The notes: generated by a model not told the origin, from the letters alone. Shown: positions 45,302 to 58,328, numbered from the stretch's first letter. The stretch is DNA of 64,000 bases from Ehretia macrophylla (GCA_037974665.1 CM075773.1:64896263-64960262), one strand, 5' to 3'. Numbers and translations: made by a program.

Positions 45302-46246
45302 TTTTTAACAAACACATAGTAAGTACTAAGAGTGTTATAAAATTATATACTTATAAGTCGATATTCATTCACGATATATAAAGTTAGTTTTTAATTGTAA
45401 CCCGAATTTCAATGTTAAGAAGGCAAGCAAAAGCTTTAACCTATATATATAAGGTCTTCTATATTACAAAAGATACAACAATTAATGATTAGTAGAAAAT
45501 TATTCTCTCTTCCTTTTGATTATGTTTTTCTCTCTTTGCTTTCTATTAAGATAGAAAACTAGCTTGTCCGAGTTGAGTATGGAATCTGCAAAACAAGAAT
45601 GGTACAACGGGGGTATGTCCTGTGAACCACTTTTGACGATCAAATCAATTATGGGTCCGAGCACTATATGTTCAAATAGTATGGAAAAAATAATAAAAAT
45701 CTATTTTAAGTAAAGATTGAGTTACATTTTCATGATTGTTCTTGTTCTATTTATACCATAGAAAATGAATCTTTTTTTAGAATATATAGTGTGCTCCAAA
45801 GATAAAAAAAGATCTCCCTAATATTACACGTCATTGGGGAATGCACTTGAAATGGTCGGGCGTTAAATGGCATGTACATAATTTCACCCTTATCACTTTC
45901 TATTGTTCTCTATTATTATTTTGTCTTTTTACTTTCTATTGTTCTTCTGAATTTCTTATAATACAATTGATCTCATTTGAGAATAAGAAGCTTTTGAATA
46001 TAAAGTGGGATTATCGACATAAAAAAAGAAATTTTATGCCCATTTTCTGAAATTGACACTAGAACCCCTTTCATTTGACTTATAGCATTAGCAATTTGGA
46101 GAGAGAGGAGTTCACGTGAACATAAAAAAGAGGTAGCAGACGGGGTATCATCCTATCTCAAACTTGTTGAAGAACGAAAGAAAGGGATAGGTTCCTATTC
46201 CATAAAATATCCCGTGAACTAGAAGAGATAATAATAATAATAATAA
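45302..46246. other. Distal upstream flank; end of the GT47 duplication unit
   Basis: Collinear with copy B (55.45-56.07 kb) up to about 45930. Beyond that the flanks differ. A (TAA)n microsatellite (about 46229-46246) adjoins the fold-back element. No gene supported. Confidence 0.5.
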
Positions 46247-47958
46247 GGGTAAATGGCACGGGACCCCTAAGTGGTTTAAGCCAAGTGCATGTTTACCCCT
46301 ATACTTTATAATGTGCACGTTTACCCCTTATGGTTTATAAAAGAGTGCACACGTCCTCATCTGTCAGTTAAGCGTTAGATTTTTTAACGGAAATAGATCT
46401 TTGACAATTATACCCTTTTTAATATTTTCAACCTAAAAAATCATATTGCGGCAAAAAAAGAAAGGAAAATATCACATTACCTCCCTATGATATGTGAAAC
46501 TATCACTCTACCTCCCCGTGTTCCTAAAATTTCAAGAATGCCCTCTGTGTTATTAGAAAGTCATCACACTACCTCCTCCATGTGTTTTTTAAGCTATTAA
46601 TGACAATTTTGCCTTTTTATAATACATATATATTTTTTATTTTTTTATTTCATTTTTTACTATTTACCATTAAATAAAAAAATTAAAAAAAAAATATTAC
46701 CCCCACCCCCCTCCTTCCCGATCCCCACCCCTTGCTGCTCCGATAGAGCAACAGCAACAACGACGCTGTTACTCCGAGAGCAGCAGCGTGACTGCTGTTG
46801 CTCGTCAGAGCAGTAGGGGGTGGAGAGAGGAAGGGAAGTGGAAGATGGGAGGGGGTGGGGGTTGATGCTTTTTAAAAAGATTTTAATTTTTTTTATTTAA
46901 TGGTAAATAGTTAAAAATAAAAAAAAATATAAAAATATATGTATTATAAAAAGGCAAAACTGTCATTTAATAATTTAAAAAAGACATGGATAAGGTAGTG
47001 TGCTGACTTTCTAATAACACAAGGGACATTCTTGAAATTTTAGAAACACAGGGAGGTAGGGTGATAGTTTCACGTATCATAGGGGAGTAATGTGATATTT
47101 TCCCAAAAAAGAAAAAAGAACCTGCCCCATTCCTCTACCCCCTAACTATCCCTATCGTACCACCACCACCATCCAACCCTCTATCCCCTTCCATTTCTCA
47201 AGTACCACCAATCGTACCACCAACATAAAAAAAAAAAAAAAACTTGCCTCATCCCTCCACCGCCCTAAGCACTAACTACTATCGCACCACCACCACCAGC
47301 CCTATTCCCTAACACACCCACCAATCTTACAACCACCATCATCACTACCCCTACCACCACCCTCCATTGATAAACACCTCCACCATGTGATTATACCGTC
47401 ACAGACTACACCATTAGCCCTCCGCGACCACCCCATCAACAAACAACCACCGATCATACCACTGCAACCACAATTTGGGTTAAGGTTCCTTTGATTTGGG
47501 TTAGAGTTTTTTGATTTGAGGTTAGGGTTTTTGATTTGGGGTTGATGGTGGCAATTTAGGGTGTAGGTGAAGGGGTAATAGGTGGGGGTGGGGCGGCGAG
47601 GGGTGTAGTGGTGGGGTGACAAGGGGGGTGGGGGTGGGGGTGGGGTTAGGTTGGGGTTGGGACAACGAAGGGGTGGTTTTTTTTTTTTAACTTTGTAAGT
47701 TTAAAATTATCATTATATCATTCAAGGGTATTTTTGTCCATAAAATGTATTATTTAAAGTAAAAAATAATAGAAAAATTTGCAACATCTCAAAATCAACA
47801 CATGCATTATACTCACTGTCAATTTGAACAATTTTTCTAATGGAAGGGGGACTCGTGCACTCTTTTATAAACCATAAGGGGCAAACGTGCACATTATAAA
47901 GTATAGAGGGTAAATATGCATTTGACTTAAACCACAGGGGGTCCCGTGCCATTTACCC
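46247..47958. mobile_element. Outer fold-back element with TIRs of about 110 bp (1,712 bp)
   Basis: Left end GGGTAAATGGCACGGGACCC; the right end is its reverse complement, and similarity continues through 'TTTATAATGTGCACGTTT' and 'CCTTATGGTTTATAAAAGAG'. Flanks are TAA on both sides, or TAATAATAA versus TAATAATCA if 9 bp is used; the (TAA)n context makes the TSD ambiguous. The interior has a second complete fold-back (46464-47103) and C/A-rich simple sequence (47110-47340). No transposase is present. Confidence 0.85.
46464..47103. mobile_element. Inner fold-back element nested in the outer one (640 bp)
   Basis: The arms are about 240-250 bp each (46464-46705 and 46855-47103) and close to 90% similar by eye. 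Both start GGAAAATATCACATTACYYC. The loop of about 150 bp is GC-rich, with CAGCAGCG-type sequence. A-rich direct repeats AAAAAAGAAA (46454-46463, 47105-47114) may be its TSD. The long arms would give a stable double-stranded RNA if transcribed. Confidence 0.87.
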
Positions 47959-49242
47959 TAATAATCATAAAAAAATGATCAGTCAATCGTTCGGTAGAGT
48001 TGTCGAGCAACGGTTTATTATAGTAAGAAGTCTCAATTCGAACTTATATTTTTCAATCACAAATATTGTATAATCCCTGGAACGTGCATTAAAATGTGTT
48101 GCTGCGTCCTGAGATTTGCAGCCTTGAAGGTTTATAACTTAGGAATACATCCTTTATGGTGTGTTTAAGGTGAATTTCTAGTTATGAAAGAACTAATCAA
48201 GTAACTCAAATAACCCAAATTTCTCGAAATACTTTCCTATAAGCTCATTTGATCCTATCATAAGCTTTTCCTAAATCTATCTTAAGGGCCGTACTACCAA
48301 CTTTCGTCTTTGATTTCCTCATAAAATGAAGAATTTCTTGATCAACAAAGGCTTTATCAGAAGTAAACCTCTCAGAAGTTCACCATCCAGTAAGTACTTT
48401 ATTTGCATTACACTAATACTAGTTTATGCAAATGTCGAAAAATCGTCCCACTATGTGTGGCGTTTGGGACCGTGCACATGTGGACCTCATACCCCCACTG
48501 AACACGTCCCGATGTTTGCAAGAAACTTCCCTAGTTTATAAGCCTTGTTCACGGAAGCAGGACACAAAGTCACTAAATTGAATACCACTACCAGGCTTTA
48601 CTGGACCATGGATGAATGTCAAACAAATCCGAGCAACATATGAATTTTCCAAAAGCTATTCTATGTTTTCAGCACTTTCAACAAGAATAATCAAAACTTA
48701 GTAAATAATAAACTACTATTCAATATGAAATCTCGCTCGATACAGGGTAGATTCAAGTGTGAGTTCAATGGAAATGACCCTATAAAATGTTCTGAAATAC
48801 CTTTAAAATCTTTGATATTTTTTGTCTGAAAAACCGCTTAATCCCAATAACCCCACTAGTTTTGATTCTCCAAATTTACTTTTATCTCTGGGATAAATTA
48901 TTCTAGATCTGTGACTAGCTTAACTCATGGATCAAATCTTAGGCCATAGCTACAGAGATTTCTCTGTTACAAGCCAAGTCCCCAAACTCTCCTGTGTATT
49001 CTGTTATTGTATATAACAATGTGAATGAAGGGAAAAACTATAAGCCAACTAAAATACTAAGATTAGTTGTTCAAATGTGCCACACAGTAAAAAGAATAGT
49101 TATCCTCCAGGCTTATATACAGAAAAAATTTGACACCTCAACTATTTTAACCCATTTCTTTAGCAGTTGCAGACTCTGAGTATACCTCCAAATTATATAC
49201 TAACATGTATGATATGTAAAATTCTATTGCTGATGGTATATC
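47959..49242. other. Between GT47 copies: unique DNA then 3' flank of copy B
   Basis: 47959-48455 shows no recognised feature. From about 48460 it matches the 3' flank of copy A (38.47 kb onward), marking the start of duplication unit B. Confidence 0.5.
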
Positions 49243-52200
49243 TCACCTAGATTTTATTTGGAAAACTCTAGTGTACCATATTGAGTGGAGTATCATATGG
49301 AATATATCATACTTGACTGGCTTAGAATGCCAAAGAAAATGTTGTTGCGCCTGCTTAACCCTTCGTTGCATCTCAAGGTACCTCTTCTGTGGAATTGATA
49401 GAAGTATATTCTTCAGATTCGGTATGTCCTTCTCCAAGACAAAAACAGCGAAAGACTCCCAGTTCAAAGTCTCGAAAAAAGGAGGCACAAAATTGTCAGA
49501 TATGATCACTGGAACACACTCATAGAAGATGGCCTCCACTACACGAGGACTGTTGACTTCATAACCTTTAGCACAAATGCAGTACTTGCTGCTCTTCATA
49601 TGCTGGATGTAATTCATCTGACCCTTTCCCTTGGGCAACCGTCCAAAGATCTTCATGTCAGGATCTTTGTTTTCCCAGTATTTTAACAGAATGGGACGGA
49701 GATAACCATGCATGTTGCCAGCAAAGAAAGCAAGAATATGGCGCTTGGAAGGAGGTTTGCCTCCAAGTTCTCTCAGAGGATTTTGAGCTGAGCGCACATA
49801 TGTTTCTGGAAGAGAGACATCTTTGCCAAATTGGAAACCCTCATCGACTACATCAGCATTGCAAAGAGCCCTTATGCATCTAGCCATAATCCGTTTTGTC
49901 TCTGCCGGTGCCTGAGAAGGAAAAGAAAGGGGGAAATTCAAAATGACTTAGATCATCATAACATTTAAAGATGACAGCCATACAAATGGCTTGAGAAAAA
50001 ACATATTGAAGTCTTTCTGGCTCAGAATATTTAAAAAGACATCCCTTGCTATGTAGAAGTCACCAATAAAACACACATGTGCAAACATTAGCAATAAATG
50101 AACCTGGCATAAGAACAAAATCATCTAATGCTACAACAAAATAGAGCTTTACTTGAAGCTTGGAAGCCAAGAATTAGTATGGATTTGAATGCTTCTCAGT
50201 AGCACAAGTAACAGATATGAAATTACAGGAAACCATACCCAATCATGGCAGGCTACAAGAAAATGATCAGCTCCGCTAGTTCTGTTCCAGAAAGGATATT
50301 TTGATGTGATCGTGTAGAGGTAGTTACTCAAAAATTGAACCAAATTATCACGACTGTGCGAATTAGGTACATACAGCAATTCCTCTAATCGTCGCGAACT
50401 AAAGGGTAAGTAAAATAGGTGAGCTTTTTTTGGGTTTTTCGTAACAAATTTTTTGTTTCCTTTCAGCAGCCTCATGAACCACCCTTCAGAAGCATATATT
50501 CCTTTAAGAACTGGCTGATTGAATATCGGTCTTTGTCCTTCAGTGTAGATGTAAACCTTAAGAGTCCTTTCCATCAACTCGTAGCTCCTGCAATAGAAAA
50601 CATAAAATTCGTTATGAACAAATTTAGTGATTTATAGAAGCTGATCCATCTCAAATGCAACAAGTTGCCTAAATGCACTTCAGCTTTAATTGTGAATTCA
50701 AGTGGATAAGTTTACATATATATATAAATAAGAATCGAGACATTGGAAACACAAACAAAGAGGGCTGGGGAGAGGGAAGTTTGAGTAAAATATTCATACT
50801 TCAGCCTCAATATTAAGTGACAGGCAGCCAAGCTATTAATCCAGTATGATAGAAGCAAAAAAGAGAATAGAATAATATTAAGCAAATAAGCTATTAATCC
50901 AGTAGATCTTCTTCTATTATGAAATTATTAACTAATGACAAAATAACAATGCATATATTAACTAATGACCAAATACAACGCATTGAATACAAACTAATGA
51001 AACACTACTTCTATGTGTGGCATGAAATGGTTAAAACACAATGACCTTCAAACAACTTTCAGATTATGTTCCCCAACCCAATTTCACCCAGGATATGCAT
51101 TGATAGCTATAAGAAGATCTCCTCAAACTTGGAATTTTTTTACAATTTGGCTACATGTTTCAATTCCAGGAATAGAATATGCAAAGATTCTATATTCGGA
51201 CTATTGATAAGCACCATGAGGAAAGCTTCCCAAATTTGTTCCAGTAAATTATGAGAGCCAAGCATTGTGCTTCACAGAGAAGCTTACACAAGACTTCCAA
51301 CTTCTTCCAAGAGTCGCTTAGAAACTAAATTATAATTAATGATACAATACACTTCTTGAAGATTCAGTGTGTCTATTACATAGTTGAATGAATAAAGGAA
51401 AACTCCTCTCTGTTGTGCCAGGAGATAGATATCTTGATAAATAAGAATGTAAATTTGAATAGGGATTTTACATTTTGAATGCAGTAAAATTGGAAAACAT
51501 ATAAAAAAATGGTGGAACACATCAAAAGGATAGTAAAAACTACCAACTGCCAGCATAAAATGTATCTAACTCCTGGCATTATGTTACCTTTTAAACATAG
51601 AAACATTGCGAAACAGAGTAGCATACAAGCCAGCTTCATTTTCTACTACTGGTCCATTCTCAATCAGAGCTTTTGCTTGTAATAATTCTTGATCTAAGGC
51701 TGACAACCATCTTGGTTTCTACAAAGAAAGAGAGAGAGTAAAAGAATATTGAAAATCTGATAAACGAGGTTAAAAACCGTATGCTTACCATTGAATGATA
51801 TGAAGCTCGACTCTGGAGCAGCATATTGTTCATCTCTGATATTGGGACCACTCTGGATGGTGGCGGCTTGGACCTATTTTCCTTCTTGACAGGCACAACA
51901 CTCATAGAAGAATTATTTCCTGAAGGAACAACATTGGGTTCCAGCAACCCAGGTTTTTCATTGTGTCGCGGAAGTACATTTTGTATGTCTTTGTCAACTG
52001 AAGATATAAAATGAGGTGGTGGAACAGCTGGCGGCAGAGCAAATGAGAGAGTTGCAGGACTCGCAGAACTGCTTTCATATTTTGCTGATGTTGGGGCTAT
52101 ATCATCGCGCCTAGTTGGGATTGCCTTCTCCGGAGCCAAGCTATAATTACATCCTACCTCTTCCATCAACGGGTTATTGTCTAGGTCTGGTGTGTCCTTA

Positions 52201-52595
52201 GATCTAGATTCATCTTCAGGGTCAGTTTCCATGTCAATGGTACCATCAGAGCTTTCATTTTTTCCTAACTCAGAATCACTTTTCACCCCTTCATCCTTTC
52301 CGTCAGATGGCTTAGTCATATTAGCAACCTCGAGCACAATATTTGGATTACCAGGAATGGAGCCATTATTAAAAGTCAGGTTTTCTGGCAATCTGGGGCT
52401 AGTCGATGAAGTCTGATTTGACATGCTGCTTCCTGATGCTACTTGAACTTTACCAGCAGAAAGTAAAGACGATAAAACTCCTTCATATGGAAGCTCAAAA
52501 TACTGAATTATCAACACTATAGCAAACACTATTCCCATCAGCCATAGCAGCCTCCGGGTCTCCCCGAAGGCTGAACATCGAAATTCCTTACCCAT
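49243..52595 (-). CDS. GT47 (exostosin-family) glycosyltransferase, copy B
   Basis: Four coding exons, minus strand: 51789-52595, 51588-51718, 50239-50587, 49243-49911; 1,956 nt, 651 aa, with splice sites and phases identical to copy A. The start is ATG 52593-52595. There is one N-terminal membrane anchor at about residues 16-34 (type II, probable Golgi). The stem is longer than in copy A at 'SGSSMSNQTSSTSP' (+38 residues) but lacks about 20 residues further on. The GT47 domain keeps forms usual in the family where copy A departs: 'AHLFYLPFSSRRLEE', 'FFAGNMHGYLRPILL', 'KGYEVNSPRVVEAIFYECVP', 'IISDNFVPPFFE'. One unusual change is 'NRTSGADHF', where the family and copy A have 'NRTGGADHF'. It is probably the more functionally conserved duplicate. 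Substrate unknown. Confidence 0.94.
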
Positions 52596-53640
52596 TTGAA
52601 AGCACCGATCCAATCAATAACAGAGTGCTATCGACCTGGGGAATTCTGCAATCCCAAATCTAGTAAAGTACTCAGTCTTCTCTAATAAACTTAAATCAGC
52701 ATTCCTCTCAAATAACACCCCAACCTGACCCTCCCCCCAGCTAGCGCCCTCACCCACCCAATCCAAATGTTAAGATAACTGAGGATCCATCTTAAAACCA
52801 ATTACTGCCAAATGGAGTAGCCCAAGATCTTATTAAATGGTCGAAGAATTTATGATTTTTCTATGTGAGACAAGTGTATATTCTAACTCCAAAATATATA
52901 AATAAAAAACCCGTTCAAACAACCGAAAGAAAGAAAGGAAGAAGAATAAAAAAGCCATGAATTTAATATCAAACTTCAATTGCTTAAAACAATTTAGGAA
53001 TAATAAGATTAAAGTCATGAAAACATTATAAACTTACGGATACTTAAACAAAACCAATTTTACGAATACTAGGCATAAAAGAACTAAAACCATATTTCGA
53101 AACATACTAAGTTGCTTTCATTTCAAAGAATCATATACTTAATTAGCTCAAAATAATAACTATATTCACAATTCAAGCATAAAAGAACACTTCTACTATT
53201 TCATATGCTTTGTTCTTACAGCAACCTAACAGAGCCTATCCAAGATTCTCCATACAAAAGCAGCTGCTTACATGCAAAACCCAATTCAGTAATGACTCAA
53301 GTCAACTAACAAAAGCACAACACAAACAAGAGCACCAACTTGGTTTACAAACACAACCCAGAAAATGATTCAACTTAACTACAATATTTTAGCTAAATTT
53401 ACTAAGAAGTAGCACAAAAGTGTATAAGAAACATTTATTGGTATTTTTTGCATCTTTTTTTATTTATTTATTCAACTTACCAGATCAAAGTAAACAGGGA
53501 AAAAGTTTCGAGCTGAGGCTGCTGAGTATAACTAATTAATGATAGATCAAAGACAGTCAACCCTTAGCACGATATGGTTTCTGATAAGCTTATCTTTGTA
53601 TTCAGGTTTTAAATTGATGTACTGTATATTTATACGCAGA
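52596..53640 (-). promoter_or_regulatory. 5'UTR intron, leader exon and TATA box of GT47 copy B
   Basis: Same architecture as copy A: acceptor TTGCAG|AATTCC near 52645, donor TCTG|GTAAGTTG near 53480, and a TATA box (TATAAATATAC on the minus strand) at about 53624-53634. A 15-20-bp insertion next to the TATA box (GCAGAGTTACAATGAATG, about 53637-53654) is absent from copy A, so leader and promoter spacing differ. Confidence 0.55.
52768..52888 (-). repeat. Solo LTR of the TRIM family (121 bp), copy B
   Basis: Starts TGTTAAGATAACTGAGG and ends TATATTCTAACT. A perfect 5-bp TSD, CCAAA, flanks it (52763-52767 and 52889-52893). Orthologous to 42615-42735. Confidence 0.93.
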
Positions 53641-54355
53641 GTTACAATGAATGAGAGTAGTGAAAAACATCTATTTCATTCAACATATCAGTTTCTATAA
53701 TTAACAAGTACTAGTAAGCAGTTACATTAAAAAAACAAAAGAGCATTTATTGGAAAAAAAAATGAAGTAGACATATATAATAGATTGATGTGCCTTTTCG
53801 TCACACATTATAATTGTCAAACAGTCATCTTAAACAGCATGTCACATAAGAAAGCTCTTTTATAGTTATCTTTGAGTCACGCTATATGACCAATGATTCA
53901 AGTAGTAAAAATAGTATAAATCGAGAAATAACTTTTTAAATAGTATAAAAAGTTTCCCTTTTATAGTAAGTTACGATTATATATATGGATAATTTGTCTA
54001 AATAAGTGAATGTGTGCCTGTATGAATAGAGTTAGCATGGTTGGTTTTGATTTATTATTGCGATGTGAGCTGCGTGTGTGCATGTTTTCAACAGAAAGGT
54101 GAGGAAAGCAAGTAGACAAGTAAAGCTTTTCCTCGAGGAATATTTATAGCCTCATTGAGAAGATATGCATAGACAAATATGCCCATGGGATTTCGGAGAT
54201 ATTGCTTATGCGTCACTCCATTATTATTGACTTTTTAATACTGACGTGTGACTTCGCTTGTGGAGAGAAAAAATTCCAACAATTTTCTTTGTTTGGCATG
54301 GTAAATTCCACCGACGCCACTTGGGCTTTAGAAGTAGCCGTCATTTTCGTTTTGA
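52889..54355. other. Upstream region of GT47 copy B
   Basis: Non-coding and collinear with 42.7-44.18 kb. No independent gene. Confidence 0.5.
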
Positions 54356-55029
54356 GGAAAAAGCCAAATTGGTCTCTAAATTTTGTACAAAACATTATTT
54401 TAATCCCTCATTTTTGAAAAATACATATTTTAGTCCTTCTCTTTAACTATAGTTAGGTTTCTTTTAACTGTCAAATGTTTGACCGTGCTAAAATACATAA
54501 ATGTCCTTATAAAAAATATTTTATTGTTATTTTTTCTCCTTTTTCACTTGTCATAGATAAAAAATATATATAATTTCACCTAATTAAAAATAATCGACTT
54601 TTTATTTCTTTAAAGGGAAAGCTCTATTAAGGCTGAATTATATTTTATTTTTTTTAGCTTTATTTAGGTTAAGTTATATTTTTTATTTATAATAAAATTT
54701 TTATTTGGGTAATGTTGTTTCGTAATTAAAAAAAAAGTGATAAATTTGTCAAAATTATTCATTTATTGACAGGAATTGTATTTATTTGCCTAGTGAATTG
54801 GCGCAATCAATTAATATCATAAATATTCCAACGATTTTTCAATCGTATTTTTTTTTCTTTCATGCCTAACAACTATAAGGGCATTTATATCTTTTAGCAA
54901 GGTCAAACCTTTGACCATTAAAAGAAGCCTAATGGTAGTTAAAGGGAGGGATTAAAATGGGTATTTTTTAGATGTGAGGGACTAAAATGGCCTTTTGTGC
55001 AAAGTTTAGGGACCAATTTGGCTTTTTCC
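54356..55029. mobile_element. Fold-back MITE with long TIRs, copy B (674 bp)
   Basis: Ortholog of 44183-44878. The ends GGAAAAAGCCAAATTGGTCT and ...AATTTGGCTTTTTCC are preserved. Small deletions in the middle account for the shorter length. Confidence 0.82.
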
Positions 55030-55125
55030 CTTTTCCTTTTGGTTTGAGCAATTTACTATTTTACCCTTGTCCTAAATGCTACCATTTTTTCTTCTTTTGG
55101 TCATCAATGTTATCATTTAACATAT

Positions 55126-55452
55126 GGGTAAATTATTTTCTTGGTTCCTCAACTATAGTGTAAAGGTAAATTAGTCTCTAATCTTTTAAAATGAATTTCT
55201 TAGTCCTTAAACTTATAATAGTGTGATGTTGTTCTTTCTCGCCCTAAATTCCGTCTAAAATTTAATGGTTTTGACAAGAACTTCCAATAATATTATTATA
55301 GACGTGTTCTTCTCATACCAAAATCGTTAAATTTGGTGTAGGAACTAACAACATCAACTACTATAAGTCAAGGGAGAACAAAGCTCATTATGAAATATTT
55401 AAAACTAATTTGTACTCTGACCATAGTTGAGGGACCATAAAAGTAATTTATC
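55126..55452. mobile_element. Fold-back MITE, second family, copy B
   Basis: Ortholog of 44977-45301, with the same inverted ends around 'CCTCAACTATAGTG' and 'CATAGTTGAGGGACC'. Confidence 0.7.
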
Positions 55453-57049
55453 TTTTAACAAACACATACTAAGTAAAGTACTAAGAGTATTATAAAATTA
55501 TATACTTATAAGTCGATACTCATTCACGATATATAAAGTTAGTTTTTAATTGTAACCCGAATTTCAATGTTAAGAAGGCAAGCAAAAGCTTTAACCTATA
55601 TATAAGGTCTTCTATATTACAAAAGATACAACAATTAATGATTAATAGAAAATTATTCTCTCTTCCTTTTGATTATGTTTTTCTCTCTTTGTTTTCTGTT
55701 AAGATAGAAAACTAGCTTGTCCGAGTTGAGTATGGAATCTGTAAAACAAGAATGGTACAATGAGGGTATGTCCCGTGAACCACTTTTGACGATCAAATCA
55801 ATTACGGGTATGAGCACTATATGTTCAAATAGTATGGAAAAAATAATAAAAAGCTAGTTTAAGTAAAGAATGACTTACATTTTCACGACTGTTCATGTTC
55901 TATTTATACCATAGAAAATGAATCTTTTTTAGAATATATAATGGGCTACAAAGATTAAAAAAAAGATCTCCCTAATATTACATGTCATTGGGGAGTGCAC
56001 TTGAAATGGTTGGGCGCTAAATGGCATGTACATAATTTCACCCTTATCACTTTCTATTGTTCTTCTGTCTTTCTTTTACTTTTATAAAACAATATCAACA
56101 CAAAAGAATTAGTGAGAAAATTCTTTACCAATCGTCACTTTTTAGAAGTATGTACACTAATATGAACTAGGGAGGAAAAAATGCTCTTGAAATCAATGGG
56201 AAAAAAACTACTAGTCGTGTATCCTTAATGTTGGAATTCATATGGATACTATGAACTTCAGAAAAATATTTAAAGAAAAAAATCATACATCTTTAGAGGA
56301 TCGTGCAAAATAAATTATATTCATTCATTATATTCTCAATGAAGGGTTAAAGCGTGAATATCTTTCGGCCTATAATCCATTCACTTTGATTTGCAAAATT
56401 TAAAAGAAGTATATGATGAACACAAAGCAATAATCTTTCAAAAACACGTTATAAATGAATTCAACTATGATTACAGGATTTTAAAATTGTAAGTAAGTAT
56501 AATTTCTAAGTTGAAAGTCATGGATTCAAGTTGTGCACAATATTATTCTATTCACATAATTCTAGTTGAAAATTGATTATGAACATTATGAAAATAAACT
56601 AGCTTATAATTTTAGAAAATCCTAAAATTACAAATAAATCCATTCATAACAAGCCTTTGAAAGAATTGTTACCTTGTGATAGTCATATCTTTCTTCTAAT
56701 TTTTGCAAAAGGCCACATGGGTCATGTACAATAAGATATTTAATTTCTAACCCTTCATGGAGATGATGATAAAGAATACTAGTGTTTTAGCATGATACTT
56801 CAGAGATGCATAATTTTCTTTTTTAATAGTTTATCCAAAATTCAAGGCATCTATATGTATTTCAATATCAAGGATTTATGACACGAACTTATTGCCCAAT
56901 ATATAAAAAATAATTAACTTCTTGTTAGACTTAGTGCCCTAAAAGCAAAATTAATTATAATTTTAGGACATAAATTTTATATTATCTTTATTTATTAATG
57001 GAAATTTTATTTAATTATTAATTCATGTATTAATTAATAATTAAATAAA
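55453..57049. other. End of unit B, then unclassified AT-rich DNA
   Basis: Homology to copy A stops near 56070. From 56080 to 57049 no gene, repeat or RNA is recognised. Confidence 0.4.
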
Positions 57050-58328
57050 GCCTATTTTGAAAAGTTCCAATTTGTAGCTTCTTGTTTTTCAGCTTTTTTA
57101 AAGTTTCAGCTTTTACCTAAAAACACTTTCAGAAATGGGCCAAATAGGATAGTCCAGCTTTTAAACTCACACGAAGCACTTTTAAGTGTAAAAAAGTAAG
57201 GCCAAACATAATCTTATATTTTTTTAAAAATATATGTATTTAGAGGTACTTTTAAGTTAAAAAATCAATTTAGCCCTTATTGAAAAAAAAAAGTGTCAGG
57301 GTTAATTGCAACGGACCCATAGTTTATTCAAATTAAACTCCCTTCCCTCCCCTCCCCCCCCCCCCCCCCCCCCCCCCCCCTCTTAACCCACCCCCACCCA
57401 GTGGTACTTAAATTAGCTTATAAACGCCTTATACCTTTTTTAATATAGCATGATACCCTCCTCTGTTAAAAAACGATCCAATTTAACATAAATTATGTCA
57501 CACGCGCTCAAAACTCCAAATACAACACATACTCACATTGCGCAAGTATTAACATCAAGTTTAAATATTAAAGAATGTTTTTGGAACAAAATTAACCTTA
57601 CAAATGTTAGTTACTATCAATTTTCAATTTATGTCTCATCTTCTCTTAAAACTCCAAATATAACACATACTCACATTGCGCAAGTATTAACATCAAGTTT
57701 AAATATTATTTGTGGATCCATGCAACCATGTGACGAATAGAAGCCTCTGGGAACTTAAATGCCATCGAATCCACCTTAGTCACGGAGACGGATGTTAAAT
57801 TTGAGGAATATAGCTAAGCAACGGAAAGTCTTCCATATAAAAATTAACTGCCCGGCTGTGTATATAGGAGTGGGCCCCATACTATAGAGAGCGGGACTCA
57901 GCCGAATGTTGTATGGAAGATAGTGTGTTCTGTGGAAGATTTCGATCCTTAACAGATAGTGTATCTTGTTGAGGACGTCAGGTCGTTAAGTGTGTGTAAT
58001 GTATCACATTAGTTGGAAATAGTGTTAAAAATAATTTATATGTGAGTGTTACTAGTATCGTTACGGGTCTAGGACTTTGGGTTGGAGCCTGATACACATG
58101 GACCCTCATGCTCCACACACAACCCATCCTATCTTTGCAAGAAACATCTCTAGTTTATAAGCCTTGTTCGCAGAAGCAAGACACAAAGTCACTAAATTGA
58201 ATACCAATACATGAATTTTTCCAAACAAATCTGAGCAACATATGATTTTTCCAAAAGCTGTTCTATGTTTTCAGCATTTTCAACAAGAAGAATCAAAACT
58301 TACTAAATAAGAAACTACTACCAAATAT
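57050..58328 (+). repeat. Repeat block R, copy C (truncated MITE, C-run, 3' flank fragment)
   Basis: 57050-57215 is the right part of the Tourist-like MITE. 57354-57380 is an almost pure C-run. 57495-57740 is the counterpart of the 37.83-38.12 kb repeat frame. 58080-58328 matches the GT47 3' flank and stops abruptly at 'CCAAATATG'. The order is the same as 37.37-38.72 kb. Confidence 0.8.

Noticed and set aside
47302..47622. 106-codon minus-strand frame rich in Gly/Pro
   Set aside because: Lies in CCACCA/GGTGGT simple sequence inside the fold-back element. Composition explains it.
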